Shown: positions 53,041 to 61,150 of the stretch, one piece after another
How positions within the stretch are numbered: position 1 is the first letter of the stretch
Layout of the letters: the number at the start of each line of letters is the position of its first letter
Source of the DNA: Rhizobium grahamii
GTDB lineage: Bacteria; Pseudomonadota; Alphaproteobacteria; Rhizobiales; Rhizobiaceae
Reading direction: 5' to 3'
DNA length: 64,000 bases
Assembly: GCF_009498215.1 (NCBI RefSeq)
Contig: NZ_CP043498.1
Location: 496,001-560,000 of the forward strand
Notes under the pieces: model-generated
What the model was told of the DNA's origin: nothing
What the model saw: the letters and a program-made list of their open reading frames with translations, nothing else
Database searches by the model: none
Position numbers and translations under genes: made by a program

Positions 53041-53619
53041 TCAGGCGGCCTTCGGCTGGTGCTCGGCGCCGAACATCAGCACATATTGATCGAGCTCGTC
53101 GCCGCTATGGCCGAGCGCGCGATAGATTTCCGCCGCGAATGTCACGGGCGCGGAGCCTGCCGCCGTGATGACCTTGCCGTCGCGCACCGCATGCGGTTCG
53201 TCGCGATAGCGTGACTTGCCGGTATATCCGGGAGCCATGGCGATGAAATCCGGGGCATTGCTGGTGTGGGCGACGCGGTCAAGGACCCCGGCGCTGGCGA
53301 GCGGCAGTGTCGCGCCGCAGATGCCCGCGACGACCTTGCCGTGCGCCATGAAGTCTTCGATGATATCAGCGACGTCGGGCGCCTTGTCCGTTTCCCAGAT
53401 GGTGCCGCCGCACAGCACGAGCGCGTCGAATGCGTGGGCATGAAGATTGTTCGTGCTGATGTCAGGGGTGACGCGCATGCCGCCCATCGATCTGACGTCG
53501 GCGCCATCGGGCGAGGCCGTCACGACGTCGAAGCCGAAATAGGTGCGCGCCGAAGCCGTCAGCGGCGCAACCTCCCAATCGGCGAAACCTTCGGTGAGCA
53601 GGATTGCAAGTCGCGTCAT
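53041..53619 (-). CDS. DJ-1/PfpI-family protein
   Basis: 192 residues. DJ-1/PfpI fold with a nucleophile-elbow cysteine C101 in VAGICGATLPLA and a supporting acidic residue in LTEGFADWEVAPLT. Family members are glyoxalases, deglycases, chaperones or proteases; specific activity unknown. ATG 53619 is fixed by AAGGAGAAGG upstream. Stop lies 15 bp from the cytochrome gene, convergent. Frames extending further upstream are Arg/Pro-rich and not credible. Confidence 0.85.
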   Translation of the reverse strand: MTRLAILLTEGFADWEVAPLTASARTYFGFDVVTASPDGADVRSMGGMRVTPDISTNNLHAHAFDALVLCGGTIWETDKAPDVADIIEDFMAHGKVVAGICGATLPLASAGVLDRVAHTSNAPDFIAMAPGYTGKSRYRDEPHAVRDGKVITAAGSAPVTFAAEIYRALGHSGDELDQYVLMFGAEHQPKAA

Positions 53620-53672
53620 TGCCTTCTCCTTGCCGGGCCATCTCCTCAGGGGGAACGAGCGGCCATTGCCGC

Positions 53673-54167
53673 CTACGCCAGAGCTTGCATATAGCGCATG
53701 CCGGTGACGGGGCGAGGGACGAAGTCCATGTTCTCGTAGAAGCGGTGCGCCTGCACGTTGCCGGTCGCGGCGCTGACGGAAAGGTAGGCGCATCCTGCAG
53801 CGCGGGCGGTATCGCGGGCGCGGTTGACGAGATGCTGGCCGATGCCGTGGCCGCGGTGGCCGTCGCGAACGAAGAGGTGATGCAGGTCCATGCCGCGCGC
53901 GCCGTCCTGCGCCCTGTAGAGCGGGACAAGAATGGCGTAGCCGATCAGGCGATTGTCGGTTTCGGCAACCAGCGCATTGATCCACGGCACAGGGCCGAAG
54001 AGGTCGCGTTCGAGCTGCTCGGGGGTAGAGGCTGCGGCGTCGCCATGATGGGTGGCGAGAAGTGCGATCATCTCGTTGAGTTCCGGCAGATCACGCGGCT
54101 TAGCAGCACGGATGTTGATCACCGGCGGGCGGATCAATGAAATTTCGCTGTCTTCGATTTCAATCAT
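53673..54167 (-). CDS. GNAT-family N-acetyltransferase
   Basis: 164 residues. The acetyl-CoA loop is LFVRDGHRGHGIGQHLVNRA (R/Q-x-x-G-x-G/A pattern), preceded by GYAILVPLYRAQDGARGMDL, and the fold ends in HRFYENMDFVPRPVTGM. Acceptor unknown. A possible leader peptide and attenuator (54220-54320) lies upstream on the same strand, suggesting that expression depends on translation of the leader. Start 54167 with AGGACGCAGGA in front. Confidence 0.88.
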   Translation of the reverse strand: MIEIEDSEISLIRPPVINIRAAKPRDLPELNEMIALLATHHGDAAASTPEQLERDLFGPVPWINALVAETDNRLIGYAILVPLYRAQDGARGMDLHHLFVRDGHRGHGIGQHLVNRARDTARAAGCAYLSVSAATGNVQAHRFYENMDFVPRPVTGMRYMQALA

Positions 54168-54219
54168 GGTCCTGCGTCCTTTTGTGGTTTTCTGCCGTCA
54201 GGACGCTGCCGATACAACA

Positions 54220-54268
54220 AAGCCGCCTGACGGCGGCTTGTTGACAATATGATCTTGTCCAGCCGCCC
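54220..54268 (-). promoter_or_regulatory. Candidate attenuator (terminator/antiterminator) upstream of the GNAT gene
   Basis: On the minus-strand RNA, segment GGGCGGCU (plus 54261-54268) can pair with AGCCGCC (54232-54238), or the latter can pair with GGCGGCU (54221-54227) around a four-base loop to make a terminator ending UUUGUUGU. The two foldings are mutually exclusive, as in classical attenuation. The terminator is about 50 nt before the GNAT start. Confidence 0.55.
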
Positions 54269-54269
54269 T

Positions 54270-54320
54270 TTACAGGTACAGCCAAAAATACGAGCTGGTG
54301 ATGTGCGCGTTCTTGATCAT
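54270..54320 (-). CDS. 16-residue candidate leader peptide
   Basis: MIKNAHITSSYFWLYL, stop TAA, on the same strand as the GNAT gene and ending one base before the first attenuator segment. The C-terminal SSYFWLYL is rich in aromatic residues, as in amino-acid-sensing leaders. No ribosome site is present, but the promoter prediction puts the transcript start within a few bases of the ATG, so it may be leaderless like rhizobial trpL. A start at 54332 would add four residues. Confidence 0.5.
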   Translation of the reverse strand: MIKNAHITSSYFWLYL

Positions 54321-54328
54321 GCGCAGAT

Positions 54329-54357
54329 ACATCGGCGGAAACGCAGTCGTTGTCAAG
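54329..54357 (-). promoter_or_regulatory. Candidate promoter of the GNAT leader
   Basis: CTTGAC (54352-54357) and CGATGT (54329-54334) separated by 17 bp, matching the rhizobial CTTGAC-17-CTATAT pattern at ten of twelve positions. The start point would be close to the leader ATG at 54320. Confidence 0.5.
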
Positions 54358-54425
54358 CCGCCCCCGAAACGCCGGGAGCCCGTGGGTGCGCGGAGATCGA
54401 ACTTGTCACCCAAGCGCATCTATTA

Positions 54426-54445
54426 TAGGGTACCCCCCTATTCTA
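54426..54445. promoter_or_regulatory. DmeR operator (inverted repeat around a C6 tract)
   Basis: TAGGGTA-CCCCCC-TATTCTA, imperfect inverted repeat with a six-C spacer, 13 bp upstream of dmeR. RcnR/DmeR-type repressors bind such G/C-tract sites, and Co or Ni binding releases them. Confidence 0.75.
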
Positions 54446-54458
54446 TTTTGGAACGACG

Positions 54459-54731
54459 ATGTCTCACACCACGCATCACAAGAAGAAACTCCTCGCCAGG
54501 GTCGGCCGGCTGAAGGGTCAGATGGAAGCCGTCGAGCGCGCCCTGGAAGGTGAACGGCCCTGCGGCGAGATCCTGCAGCTGCTCGCCTCCATTCGCGGCG
54601 CGCTGAACGGCCTGACCGGAGAGGTTCTCGACGATCATCTGCACGAGCATGTGCTGCACGCTGCCGATGACAAGGCGAGGGGCGAGGCGGTGCAGGAAAT
54701 ATCGGAAGTATTGCGGACCTACATCCGCTGA
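54459..54731 (+). CDS. dmeR: DmeR, RcnR/CsoR-type Co/Ni-responsive repressor
   Basis: 90-residue four-helix metal-sensing repressor. The RcnR fingerprint is exact: H3 (MSHTTHHKK), C35 (GERPCGEIL), H60 and H64 (DDHLHEHVL). This pattern distinguishes the Ni/Co sensors from copper-sensing CsoR and formaldehyde-sensing FrmR. It controls the adjacent efflux gene through the C-tract operator upstream. Followed by dmeF 23 bp later, one operon. Confidence 0.92.
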   Translation: MSHTTHHKKKLLARVGRLKGQMEAVERALEGERPCGEILQLLASIRGALNGLTGEVLDDHLHEHVLHAADDKARGEAVQEISEVLRTYIR

Positions 54732-54754
54732 GGACGACTGGAAGGAAAGCCATC

Positions 54755-55756
54755 ATGGCTGCGCATACCGAAGGCTCCGAACACGAGCATGTCTTTCTCG
54801 GCGACGACCATGACAATAACGCGCGCAGGGTTTGGCTGGTCATCGCCCTGACGACGGTGATGATGGTGATCGAGATCGCCGCCGGCACCTATTATGGTTC
54901 CATGGCGCTGGTCGCCGATGGCTGGCACATGTCGACGCATGCCAGCGCGCTGCTGATCGCGGCCATCGCCTATGTCTACGCGCGCCGGCAGGCGCACAAT
55001 CCACGCTTCACCTTCGGAACCGGCAAGCTCGGCGATCTCGCCGGCTTCGCGAGCGCAATCATCCTCGCTCTGATCGCGCTTCTGATGGCCTGGGAGAGTG
55101 TCGTGCGCATCCTTCACCCCGTTGCGATCAGCTTCAGCCAGGCGATCGGCGTGGCGGTGGTCGGTCTGCTGGTCAATCTTGTCAGCGCCTGGATCCTCAA
55201 GGACAACCATCATCACGCGCATGGCCACCACCACGGGCACGGCGACCACGCTCATCACGGGGCGCATGCGCACCACGGGGATCACGCCCATTCCGGTGCG
55301 CACGCTCACCCGGGTGCGCATGCGCATCATGCGACCGACAACAACATGCGCGCCGCCTATGTGCACGTTATCGCCGACGCGCTGACCTCGGTTCTTGCTA
55401 TCGTCGCGCTGCTGCTAGGCAGCTACTATGGCTGGCTGTGGCTCGATCCGCTGATGGGCATCGTCGGTGGCCTGATTATCGCCCAGTGGGCGGTTGGCCT
55501 GATGCGCTCGTCCGCGACCGTTCTCCTCGACGCGATACCGGATCGGCAGAAGCTGCCGAAGGAGATCCGCACCGCGATCGAAACCGAAGGGGAGCGCATT
55601 ACCGATCTGCATGTCTGGCAGGTCGGGCCCGGCCATCACGCTGCCATCGTTGCTCTGACCGCGCCGGTCGCCCGCTCGCCGGCCTTCTACAAGGCGAAGC
55701 TCGAGCGTTTCCCCGAACTGTCCCACGTCACTGTCGAAGTGACGCAGGCGGCCTGA
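54755..55756 (+). CDS. dmeF: DmeF, cation diffusion facilitator (Co/Ni efflux)
   Basis: 333-residue CDF inner-membrane pump of the DmeF group, exporting Co2+ and Ni2+ by proton antiport. Six helices; metal site D55/H58 in VADGWHM and H205/D209 in HVIADALTS. Between helices 4 and 5 a loop (153-193) holds about twenty histidines (NHHHAHGHHHGHGDHAHHG onward), built of short repeats. The C-terminal cytoplasmic domain has ITDLHVWQVGPGHH and SHVTVEVTQ. Coupled to dmeR. Confidence 0.94.
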   Translation: MAAHTEGSEHEHVFLGDDHDNNARRVWLVIALTTVMMVIEIAAGTYYGSMALVADGWHMSTHASALLIAAIAYVYARRQAHNPRFTFGTGKLGDLAGFASAIILALIALLMAWESVVRILHPVAISFSQAIGVAVVGLLVNLVSAWILKDNHHHAHGHHHGHGDHAHHGAHAHHGDHAHSGAHAHPGAHAHHATDNNMRAAYVHVIADALTSVLAIVALLLGSYYGWLWLDPLMGIVGGLIIAQWAVGLMRSSATVLLDAIPDRQKLPKEIRTAIETEGERITDLHVWQVGPGHHAAIVALTAPVARSPAFYKAKLERFPELSHVTVEVTQAA

Positions 55757-55821
55757 CGCGACGCGAGCGAGCCATAATCTCCTTCTAGCGATAGTATGGA
55801 ATGATTCGTTCAGAGGGTTTC

Positions 55822-56712
55822 ATGCATCGCTTCTCGATCCGCCGCCGCGCGCTTCTCGGCTCTGCCCTGTTGTCTCCGGCGCTGTTCCTGCCATCCTGGG
55901 CTTGCGCGGCGGAGAGCGATGACGAGATCGATCGCCGCATTGCCGCGCTTGAGAAACAGATCGGCGGCAGCATCGGTGTCTCGGTCATCGACACGCAGAC
56001 GAACATCAGCTTCGGCTACCGCGAAACCGAGAGCTTTCCGCTGTGCAGCACCTTCAAGGTGCTTGCCGCCGGCTTCGTGCTGGCACGCGTCGACAAGGGC
56101 GAGGAAAACCTCGAGCGCCGCATCACTTACGACACCGACAAGCTGGTGACCTATTCCCCCGAGACCGGCAAGCATGTCGGCGGCGATGGCATGAGCGTCG
56201 GAGACCTGTGTCATGCGGCCATCACGCTCAGCGACAACACCGCCGCCAACCTGCTGCTCGAAAGCTTCGGCGGCCCCAAGGAGTTGACCAACTGGCTGCG
56301 CACCTTCGGAGATGCTTCAACCCGGCTCGACCGCTGGGAAACCGATCTAAACGAGGGAAAGAAGGACGACCCGCGAGACACGACGACGCCGGACGCGATG
56401 CTCGACACCCTGGGCAACCTGACGCTCGGATCGGTGCTGTCGGAGCCGTCGCAGAACACTCTTGTCGAATGGATGGTGGCGAATACGACCGGCGGAGCGC
56501 GCTTGCGCTCGGGGCTTCCCGATGGCTGGAAGATCGGCGACAAGACCGGCACCGGCAACAACGGCTGCGCCGCCGATATCGCCATCGCCTGGCCGCCAGG
56601 CCACGGACCTCTGCTGATGACGGTCTATGTCAAACAGGCAAGCGCGCCGGTGGCCGACATCAATCCTGTTTTCGCCGAAGTCGGCCGCATCGTTACCGAC
56701 ATGGTCGGATAA
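55822..56712 (+). CDS. Class A beta-lactamase
   Basis: 296-residue precursor exported probably by the Tat route: RRRALLGSALLSPALF follows a short basic head, ending near CAA. Catalytic motifs in order: S76-T-F-K79 (SxxK, preceded by C75), S137-D-N139, E173 and N177 in RWETDLNE, and K241-T-G. It hydrolyses beta-lactam antibiotics in the periplasm; spectrum cannot be read from motifs. C75 and another Cys at 249 (GTGNNGC) are present. Start 55822 follows AGAGGG. No adjacent ampR-type regulator. Confidence 0.92.
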   Translation: MHRFSIRRRALLGSALLSPALFLPSWACAAESDDEIDRRIAALEKQIGGSIGVSVIDTQTNISFGYRETESFPLCSTFKVLAAGFVLARVDKGEENLERRITYDTDKLVTYSPETGKHVGGDGMSVGDLCHAAITLSDNTAANLLLESFGGPKELTNWLRTFGDASTRLDRWETDLNEGKKDDPRDTTTPDAMLDTLGNLTLGSVLSEPSQNTLVEWMVANTTGGARLRSGLPDGWKIGDKTGTGNNGCAADIAIAWPPGHGPLLMTVYVKQASAPVADINPVFAEVGRIVTDMVG

Positions 56713-56769
56713 GGCTTTCTCTTCAAAGAGATGCGACGGAAACGTGAATCTCCGTCGCATTCAGGTGAA

Positions 56770-57243
56770 TCAGTTTGTGAGGACTTCAGGCGTGCCGACG
56801 ATCGTGTCCGCGTCGGGCTTGTCCTCGCTGTCGGCGCCGGTCAGTTGCCGCTTCACTTCCTCCTGGATCTTCTTCTCGATGGCCGCGCGTTCTTCCGGGG
56901 GCATGGACGCCAGTTCGTCTTCGGTGATCCCGAGGCTCTTGAGAACGCTGTCGCGGATACGCTCCGCCGGCGTCTTGTCGGCAAGCTCGGTGAACTCGGA
57001 GACGACGGCGTCATGGCGGGCTTTCGAAGCGTCCTCGGTGCCATCCATGGTCACCGTACCGCTTGCTTGCAGCGCCCACATGGTGCTCGAGATCGATGTC
57101 GGCGTGGTGCTTGGCTGCAGCGCCGCGCCGCTCTTGAAAACGCTGACTTCGGTATCGCCAGTCTGTTGCTTGTTGCGCTGGCCGGATTGGCTGAAAAGGT
57201 TGGTCAGTCCATAGGTGCTGGAAACGCTGCTGCCGATCTTCAT
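56770..57243 (-). CDS. Hypothetical protein with acidic helical C terminus
   Basis: 157 residues, Ser/Thr/Gln-rich N terminus (MKIGSSVSSTYGLTNLFSQS), then a helical segment DSVLKSLGITEDELASMPPE with following ERAAIEKKIQEEVKRQL and an acidic tail. No signal peptide or known domain. Similar small proteins occur in rhizobia, but I cannot name a family. Start 57243 follows AGGGGGAA. Confidence 0.7.
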   Translation of the reverse strand: MKIGSSVSSTYGLTNLFSQSGQRNKQQTGDTEVSVFKSGAALQPSTTPTSISSTMWALQASGTVTMDGTEDASKARHDAVVSEFTELADKTPAERIRDSVLKSLGITEDELASMPPEERAAIEKKIQEEVKRQLTGADSEDKPDADTIVGTPEVLTN

Positions 57244-57355
57244 GAAAATTCCCCCTGAAACAATGGGCGGGAGAATGGCGCGCAAGGCCTGCCCGGAGCT
57301 TGCATCCGTAAAGGAGTGCTAAGCGTGGCAGTGGCGAGGGGAAGGGCCTCGCCCG

Positions 57356-58864
57356 TCAGGTGCCGCAGAAGGTCTGCAGAACGCGCTCGTCCGGCTTCGG
57401 CGGCTCCATGTAGAATGCAAAGTCGGGTTGGTCGTCATAGGGCTTGGCGAGAACCGCAAGCAGCGCTTCGAACAGCGAGAAATCCGCATCCTCGACGGCC
57501 GCGCTGATCGCCTGCTCGATGCGATGATTGCGCGGAATGAAGGCGGGGTTGACCGCGCGCATCGCCGCCCGGCGAACCTCCTCCGTCCGGCCGTCGTCGC
57601 GGGCTAGGCGATCGCGCCAGCGGCCAAGCCATTCGCGCGCGCCATCAGGCTCGCGGAAGGTTGAGAGGAACAGCGCCTCGCCATCACCAGCAACAGCAGC
57701 GTCGGAGAGGCGACGGAAGGCGAGGGTGAAGTCGGCCTGGCTCGCCTGCATCGCGGCAAGCAGCGACTGGATGAGCTCCAGATCGCCATCCTCGACGGTG
57801 GCGAGGCCGATCTTCTCGCGCATGCCGCGCAGCCAGTGGATCTGGAAGCGTTCGCCATACTGCTGGATCACCGCATTGGCGAGTTCGAGCCCCTTTTCAG
57901 CATCGGCATCGAACAGCGGCAGCAGGGTTTCGCCAAGCCTTGCCAGGTTCCATTGGCCGATGCCGGGTTGGTTCGCGTAGGCATACCGCCCGCCCTGGTC
58001 GATCGAGGAAAAGACTTTGCCGGGATGATACTCGTCCATGAAGGCGCAGGGGCCGAAATCGATCGTCTCGCCCGAGATCGTCATGTTGTCGGTATTCATG
58101 ACGCCATGGATGAAGCCGACCTGCAGCCATCTGGCGATCAGGGCAGCCTGCCGCTCACAGACGGCCTCATAGAGCGCCAGATAGGGATGGTCCCTGTCCT
58201 TGAGCTCCGGATAGTGCCGGTCGATGACATAATCGGCCAGCGCCCGCACGCCGTCGGTATCGCCGCGCGCCGCGAAGAACTGGAAGGTGCCGACGCGGAT
58301 ATGGCTTGCCGCGACGCGGGTAAAGACGGCACCCGGCAGGATGGTCTCGCGATAGACGGGCTGCCCCGTCGAAACCGCCGCAAGCGCCCGGGTCGCCGGG
58401 ACGCCGAGCGCGTACATCGCCTCGCTGACGATATACTCGCGAAGCACCGGGCCGAGTGCCGCCCGGCCGTCGCCACGGCGCGAATAGGCCGTCTGACCGG
58501 CACCCTTCAACTGGATATCGCGGCGCTGACCATTCCGATCGATCACCTCGCCGAGCAGGATCGCCCGCCCGTCACCGAGCAGCGGTACGAACGAGCCGAA
58601 CTGATGCCCGGCATAAGCCATCGCCAGCGGATCGGCACCGTCGGGAATGAGATTGCCCGAGAAGATCGCCGCGCCGTCTCGCTTCCGCGCTTCGATGTCG
58701 AGGCCGAGTTCTTCCGCAAGCGCTTCGTTCAGCTTGATCAGCCAGGGCTCGGCGGCCTGCGAGGGCGCCTGACGCGTGAAGAATTGCTCAGGCAGCCGCG
58801 CATAGCTGTTGTCGAAGGCGAAGGGCGCGTCGATTCGGTCGGTGTCTGGCAGGATCTGTGTCAT
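57356..58864 (-). CDS. selO: SelO-type protein adenylyltransferase (YdiU family)
   Basis: 502-residue pseudokinase-fold enzyme that transfers AMP to proteins (AMPylation), linked to redox stress. Full length. Visible: AYAGHQFGSFVPLLGDGRAI, RDIQLKGAGQTAYSRRGDGR (ATP loop), EYIVSEAMYALGVPATRALA, and GVMNTDNMTISGETIDFGPC (catalytic and metal-binding Asp/Asn). The C-terminal redox cysteine is QTFCGT, Cys in place of the selenocysteine of animal SelO. Monocistronic. Confidence 0.93.
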   Translation of the reverse strand: MTQILPDTDRIDAPFAFDNSYARLPEQFFTRQAPSQAAEPWLIKLNEALAEELGLDIEARKRDGAAIFSGNLIPDGADPLAMAYAGHQFGSFVPLLGDGRAILLGEVIDRNGQRRDIQLKGAGQTAYSRRGDGRAALGPVLREYIVSEAMYALGVPATRALAAVSTGQPVYRETILPGAVFTRVAASHIRVGTFQFFAARGDTDGVRALADYVIDRHYPELKDRDHPYLALYEAVCERQAALIARWLQVGFIHGVMNTDNMTISGETIDFGPCAFMDEYHPGKVFSSIDQGGRYAYANQPGIGQWNLARLGETLLPLFDADAEKGLELANAVIQQYGERFQIHWLRGMREKIGLATVEDGDLELIQSLLAAMQASQADFTLAFRRLSDAAVAGDGEALFLSTFREPDGAREWLGRWRDRLARDDGRTEEVRRAAMRAVNPAFIPRNHRIEQAISAAVEDADFSLFEALLAVLAKPYDDQPDFAFYMEPPKPDERVLQTFCGT

Positions 58865-58949
58865 GCCTCATAGGTAGGGTCCGGCACCGATTGCCGCAAG
58901 CCGCAAGCGGTGGTAGGATTTTATCCTGCTTCCCTATGGAGCAGGTCCG

Positions 58950-59213
58950 ATGGAAAAGTTGAGCATCACCTTGCCGACCGAGATGGTCAATGTGATCAAG
59001 GCCGAGGTCGAAGCCGGCACGTTTGCCTCGACAAGCGAAGTGTTGCGTGAAGCCGTGCGCGTCTGGATGCGGCGCGAAGAAGAGCACAAGGAACGCATTG
59101 ATGCAATCCGCGCCAAGGTGCAGGCGTCGTTGGATGATCCAAGGCCCGACCTGACGGGGGCCGAAATGGATGATTGGCTCGAAACACTTTTCAACGAATC
59201 CAGCCAACGATGA
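58950..59213 (+). CDS. ParD-like ribbon-helix-helix antitoxin
   Basis: 87 residues. N-terminal RHH dimerisation domain MEKLSITLPTEMVNVIKAEV with STSEVLREAVRVWMRREEE, then an acidic C-terminal tail (DLTGAEMDDWLETLFNES) for toxin binding. It binds its promoter as a dimer and neutralises a ParE-type toxin. ATGA overlap with the next frame shows coupling to the toxin, but that toxin gene is broken. Confidence 0.88.
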   Translation: MEKLSITLPTEMVNVIKAEVEAGTFASTSEVLREAVRVWMRREEEHKERIDAIRAKVQASLDDPRPDLTGAEMDDWLETLFNESSQR

Positions 59214-59521
59214 AGCGCTACGCGGTGACCTTCAGACAGACGGCGCGACACGACTTGCAGTCGATATTTCATTATGTATTCGAGCGTAGCAATAGCCGCT
59301 AAACGGCGCTGCGATATGCTAAGCGGATACGCGACCGCTGCGAACGAATTGGCGATGCGCCGTTTGGCGGCGCCGCGCGACCTGAGCTAGGCGAAGGTAT
59401 CCGCATGGCTGTTTTCGAAAGAAGTATCGTTATCCTCTACCTCGTGCAGGGTGAACGGGTGCGGATCACCAACATCTTCTCTGGTGGACAGGACGACGAG
59501 ACACTGCTGCGCGACCACCGA
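59210..59521 (+). pseudogene. ParE/RelE-like toxin, inactivated by a nonsense codon
   Basis: Starts in an ATGA overlap with parD: MKRYAVTFRQTARHDLQSIF then HYVFERSNSR and TAA at 59300-59302 (codon 31). The same frame continues with TALRYAKRIRDRCERIGDAP, ELGEGIRMAVFERSIVILYL and VRITNIFSGGQDDETLL, a complete ParE fold. A CAA-to-TAA change explains it. The frame then runs on to 59686 past the usual end, so the native stop may also be lost. The truncated 30-residue peptide is probably inactive. The antitoxin gene is intact. Confidence 0.82.
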
Positions 59522-59695
59522 ACAGCCAAGGCCCCCAGCCATTCCGCGACGACACGGCAGCCTTTCCATATAAGCATACCGACGCCACATTTGCGGGCGT
59601 ATACAAAGATCTCTAATCCCATTTTGGCATTACGCCATACCATACCGCGGCCATCGCTTCCGCGCCGGCCACGCCATTGCGAGTGATCCCAGACG

Positions 59696-61147
59696 ATGTC
59701 GGATCAGATCTACCAGGCGGCTGCCATCGGGCGCGCCAAGCCGAACTTCCGCGTGATTGCGATGATCGTGGCGAGCGCCATGTTTATGGAGCAGCTGGAC
59801 GCTACCGTCCTGGCGACGGCGCTGCCGACCATGGCGCGTGACTTCGGTGTCAGCGCCCCGTCGATGAGCATCGCGCTAACCTCCTATCTTCTCAGTCTGG
59901 CGATCTTCATCCCGGCGAGAGGCCTGATTGCTGACCGCTTCGGTTCACGCACCGTCTTCCGTTCGGCAATTGCCGTCTTCATGGCGGGGTCCATCTTCTG
60001 CGCGCTGTCGCCGAACCTCCTCTGTCTCGTGCTGGCGCGACTGCTGCAGGGGCTTGGCGGGGCTATGATGCTGCCGGTCGGCCGCCTCGTGCTGTTGCGC
60101 AGCGTCGACCGCAAGGACATGGTCAACGCCATGTCGTGGCTGCTGGTGCCGGCGCTGATCGGCCCGATCCTCGGCCCCCCGGTCGGCGGCCTGATCGTCA
60201 CCTACCTCGACTGGCGCTGGATCTTCTACATCAACGTGCCGATCGGCATCATCGGCTTTACCCTGGTCTCGATCTTCATCGAGGATTTCAAGGGCGAGGC
60301 GAAGCGTCCGTTCGACACGATCGGCTTCATCCTCTCCGGCATCGCGCTCGGTTCCTTGCTGTTCGGGTTTGAAAGCTCGAGCCGCCCAGGCGAGGGCGCG
60401 TTCTCGCTGTTCCTGATCGCCGTCGGCATGCTCTTCGGCATCGCTTACCTCAAGCATGCCCGCCGCCACCCGTCGCCGATCATGGACTTCTCGCTGATGA
60501 AGGTGCCGAGCTTCGGCACCTCGGTCATCGCCGGATCGCTGACCCGTATCACCCAGGGTGCTCAACCCTTCCTGTTGCCGCTCTATTTTCAGCTAGGCTT
60601 CGGCCTGTCGGCGGCCAAGGCCGGCCAGCTCGTGACCGCAGCGGCAATCGGCTCGATGGCGATGAAGGCGTTTGCGCCGCGCGTGCTGCGCCGTTTCGGC
60701 TTCCGCAACGCCCTGGTCGCCAACGGGGTCATAGCCACATTCGGCTATGCGCTCTGCGCCGCCTTCCGGCCCGACTGGCCGCTCGGCCTGATCTTCGCGA
60801 TCCTCGTCATGTGCGGCTTCTTCATGTCGTTCCAGTTCACGGCCTACAACACCGTGGCCTACGACGAGATCGACCGCGACCGTATGAGTTCGGCCACCAG
60901 CTTTTACACGACGTTCCAGCAGCTGATGCTGTCGCTCGGCATCTGCGTCGGCGCGCTGGCGCTGCACACGTCGATGGTGGCGAACGGCAGCCAGACGCCG
61001 CAACTGCACGATTTCTCTGCCGCTTTCCTCTTCGTCACCGCGATCTCGATCACCGCGACGTTCTGGAATCTGAGGTTTTCGCGCAGCGCCGGCGCCGACA
61101 TCAGCGGCCACGATGCCGGCAAGGCCGCGCACGCCTCCGAGCACTGA
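59696..61147 (+). CDS. DHA2-type (EmrB/QacA) MFS efflux transporter
   Basis: 483 residues with about fourteen membrane helices (DHA2). Motif A-like LIADRFGSRTVF, TM1 motif MEQLDATVLATALPTMARDF (with the conserved Asp), motif C-like LLVPALIGPILGPPVGG. Exports drugs or toxic compounds by proton antiport. The hydrophilic N terminus and short charged C terminus are typical. Start 59696 is 10 bp after the run-on ParE frame. No EmrA-type partner adjacent. Confidence 0.9.
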   Translation: MSDQIYQAAAIGRAKPNFRVIAMIVASAMFMEQLDATVLATALPTMARDFGVSAPSMSIALTSYLLSLAIFIPARGLIADRFGSRTVFRSAIAVFMAGSIFCALSPNLLCLVLARLLQGLGGAMMLPVGRLVLLRSVDRKDMVNAMSWLLVPALIGPILGPPVGGLIVTYLDWRWIFYINVPIGIIGFTLVSIFIEDFKGEAKRPFDTIGFILSGIALGSLLFGFESSSRPGEGAFSLFLIAVGMLFGIAYLKHARRHPSPIMDFSLMKVPSFGTSVIAGSLTRITQGAQPFLLPLYFQLGFGLSAAKAGQLVTAAAIGSMAMKAFAPRVLRRFGFRNALVANGVIATFGYALCAAFRPDWPLGLIFAILVMCGFFMSFQFTAYNTVAYDEIDRDRMSSATSFYTTFQQLMLSLGICVGALALHTSMVANGSQTPQLHDFSAAFLFVTAISITATFWNLRFSRSAGADISGHDAGKAAHASEH

Positions 61148-61150
61148 CTG

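Noticed and set aside
53620..53985. Upstream extension of the DJ-1-like gene
   Set aside because: Arg/Pro-rich translation overlapping the GNAT gene; AAGGAGAAGG fixes the start at 53619.
59437..59643. Minus-strand small ORF downstream of parE
   Set aside because: Opposite the decayed toxin frame; no ribosome site or family match.
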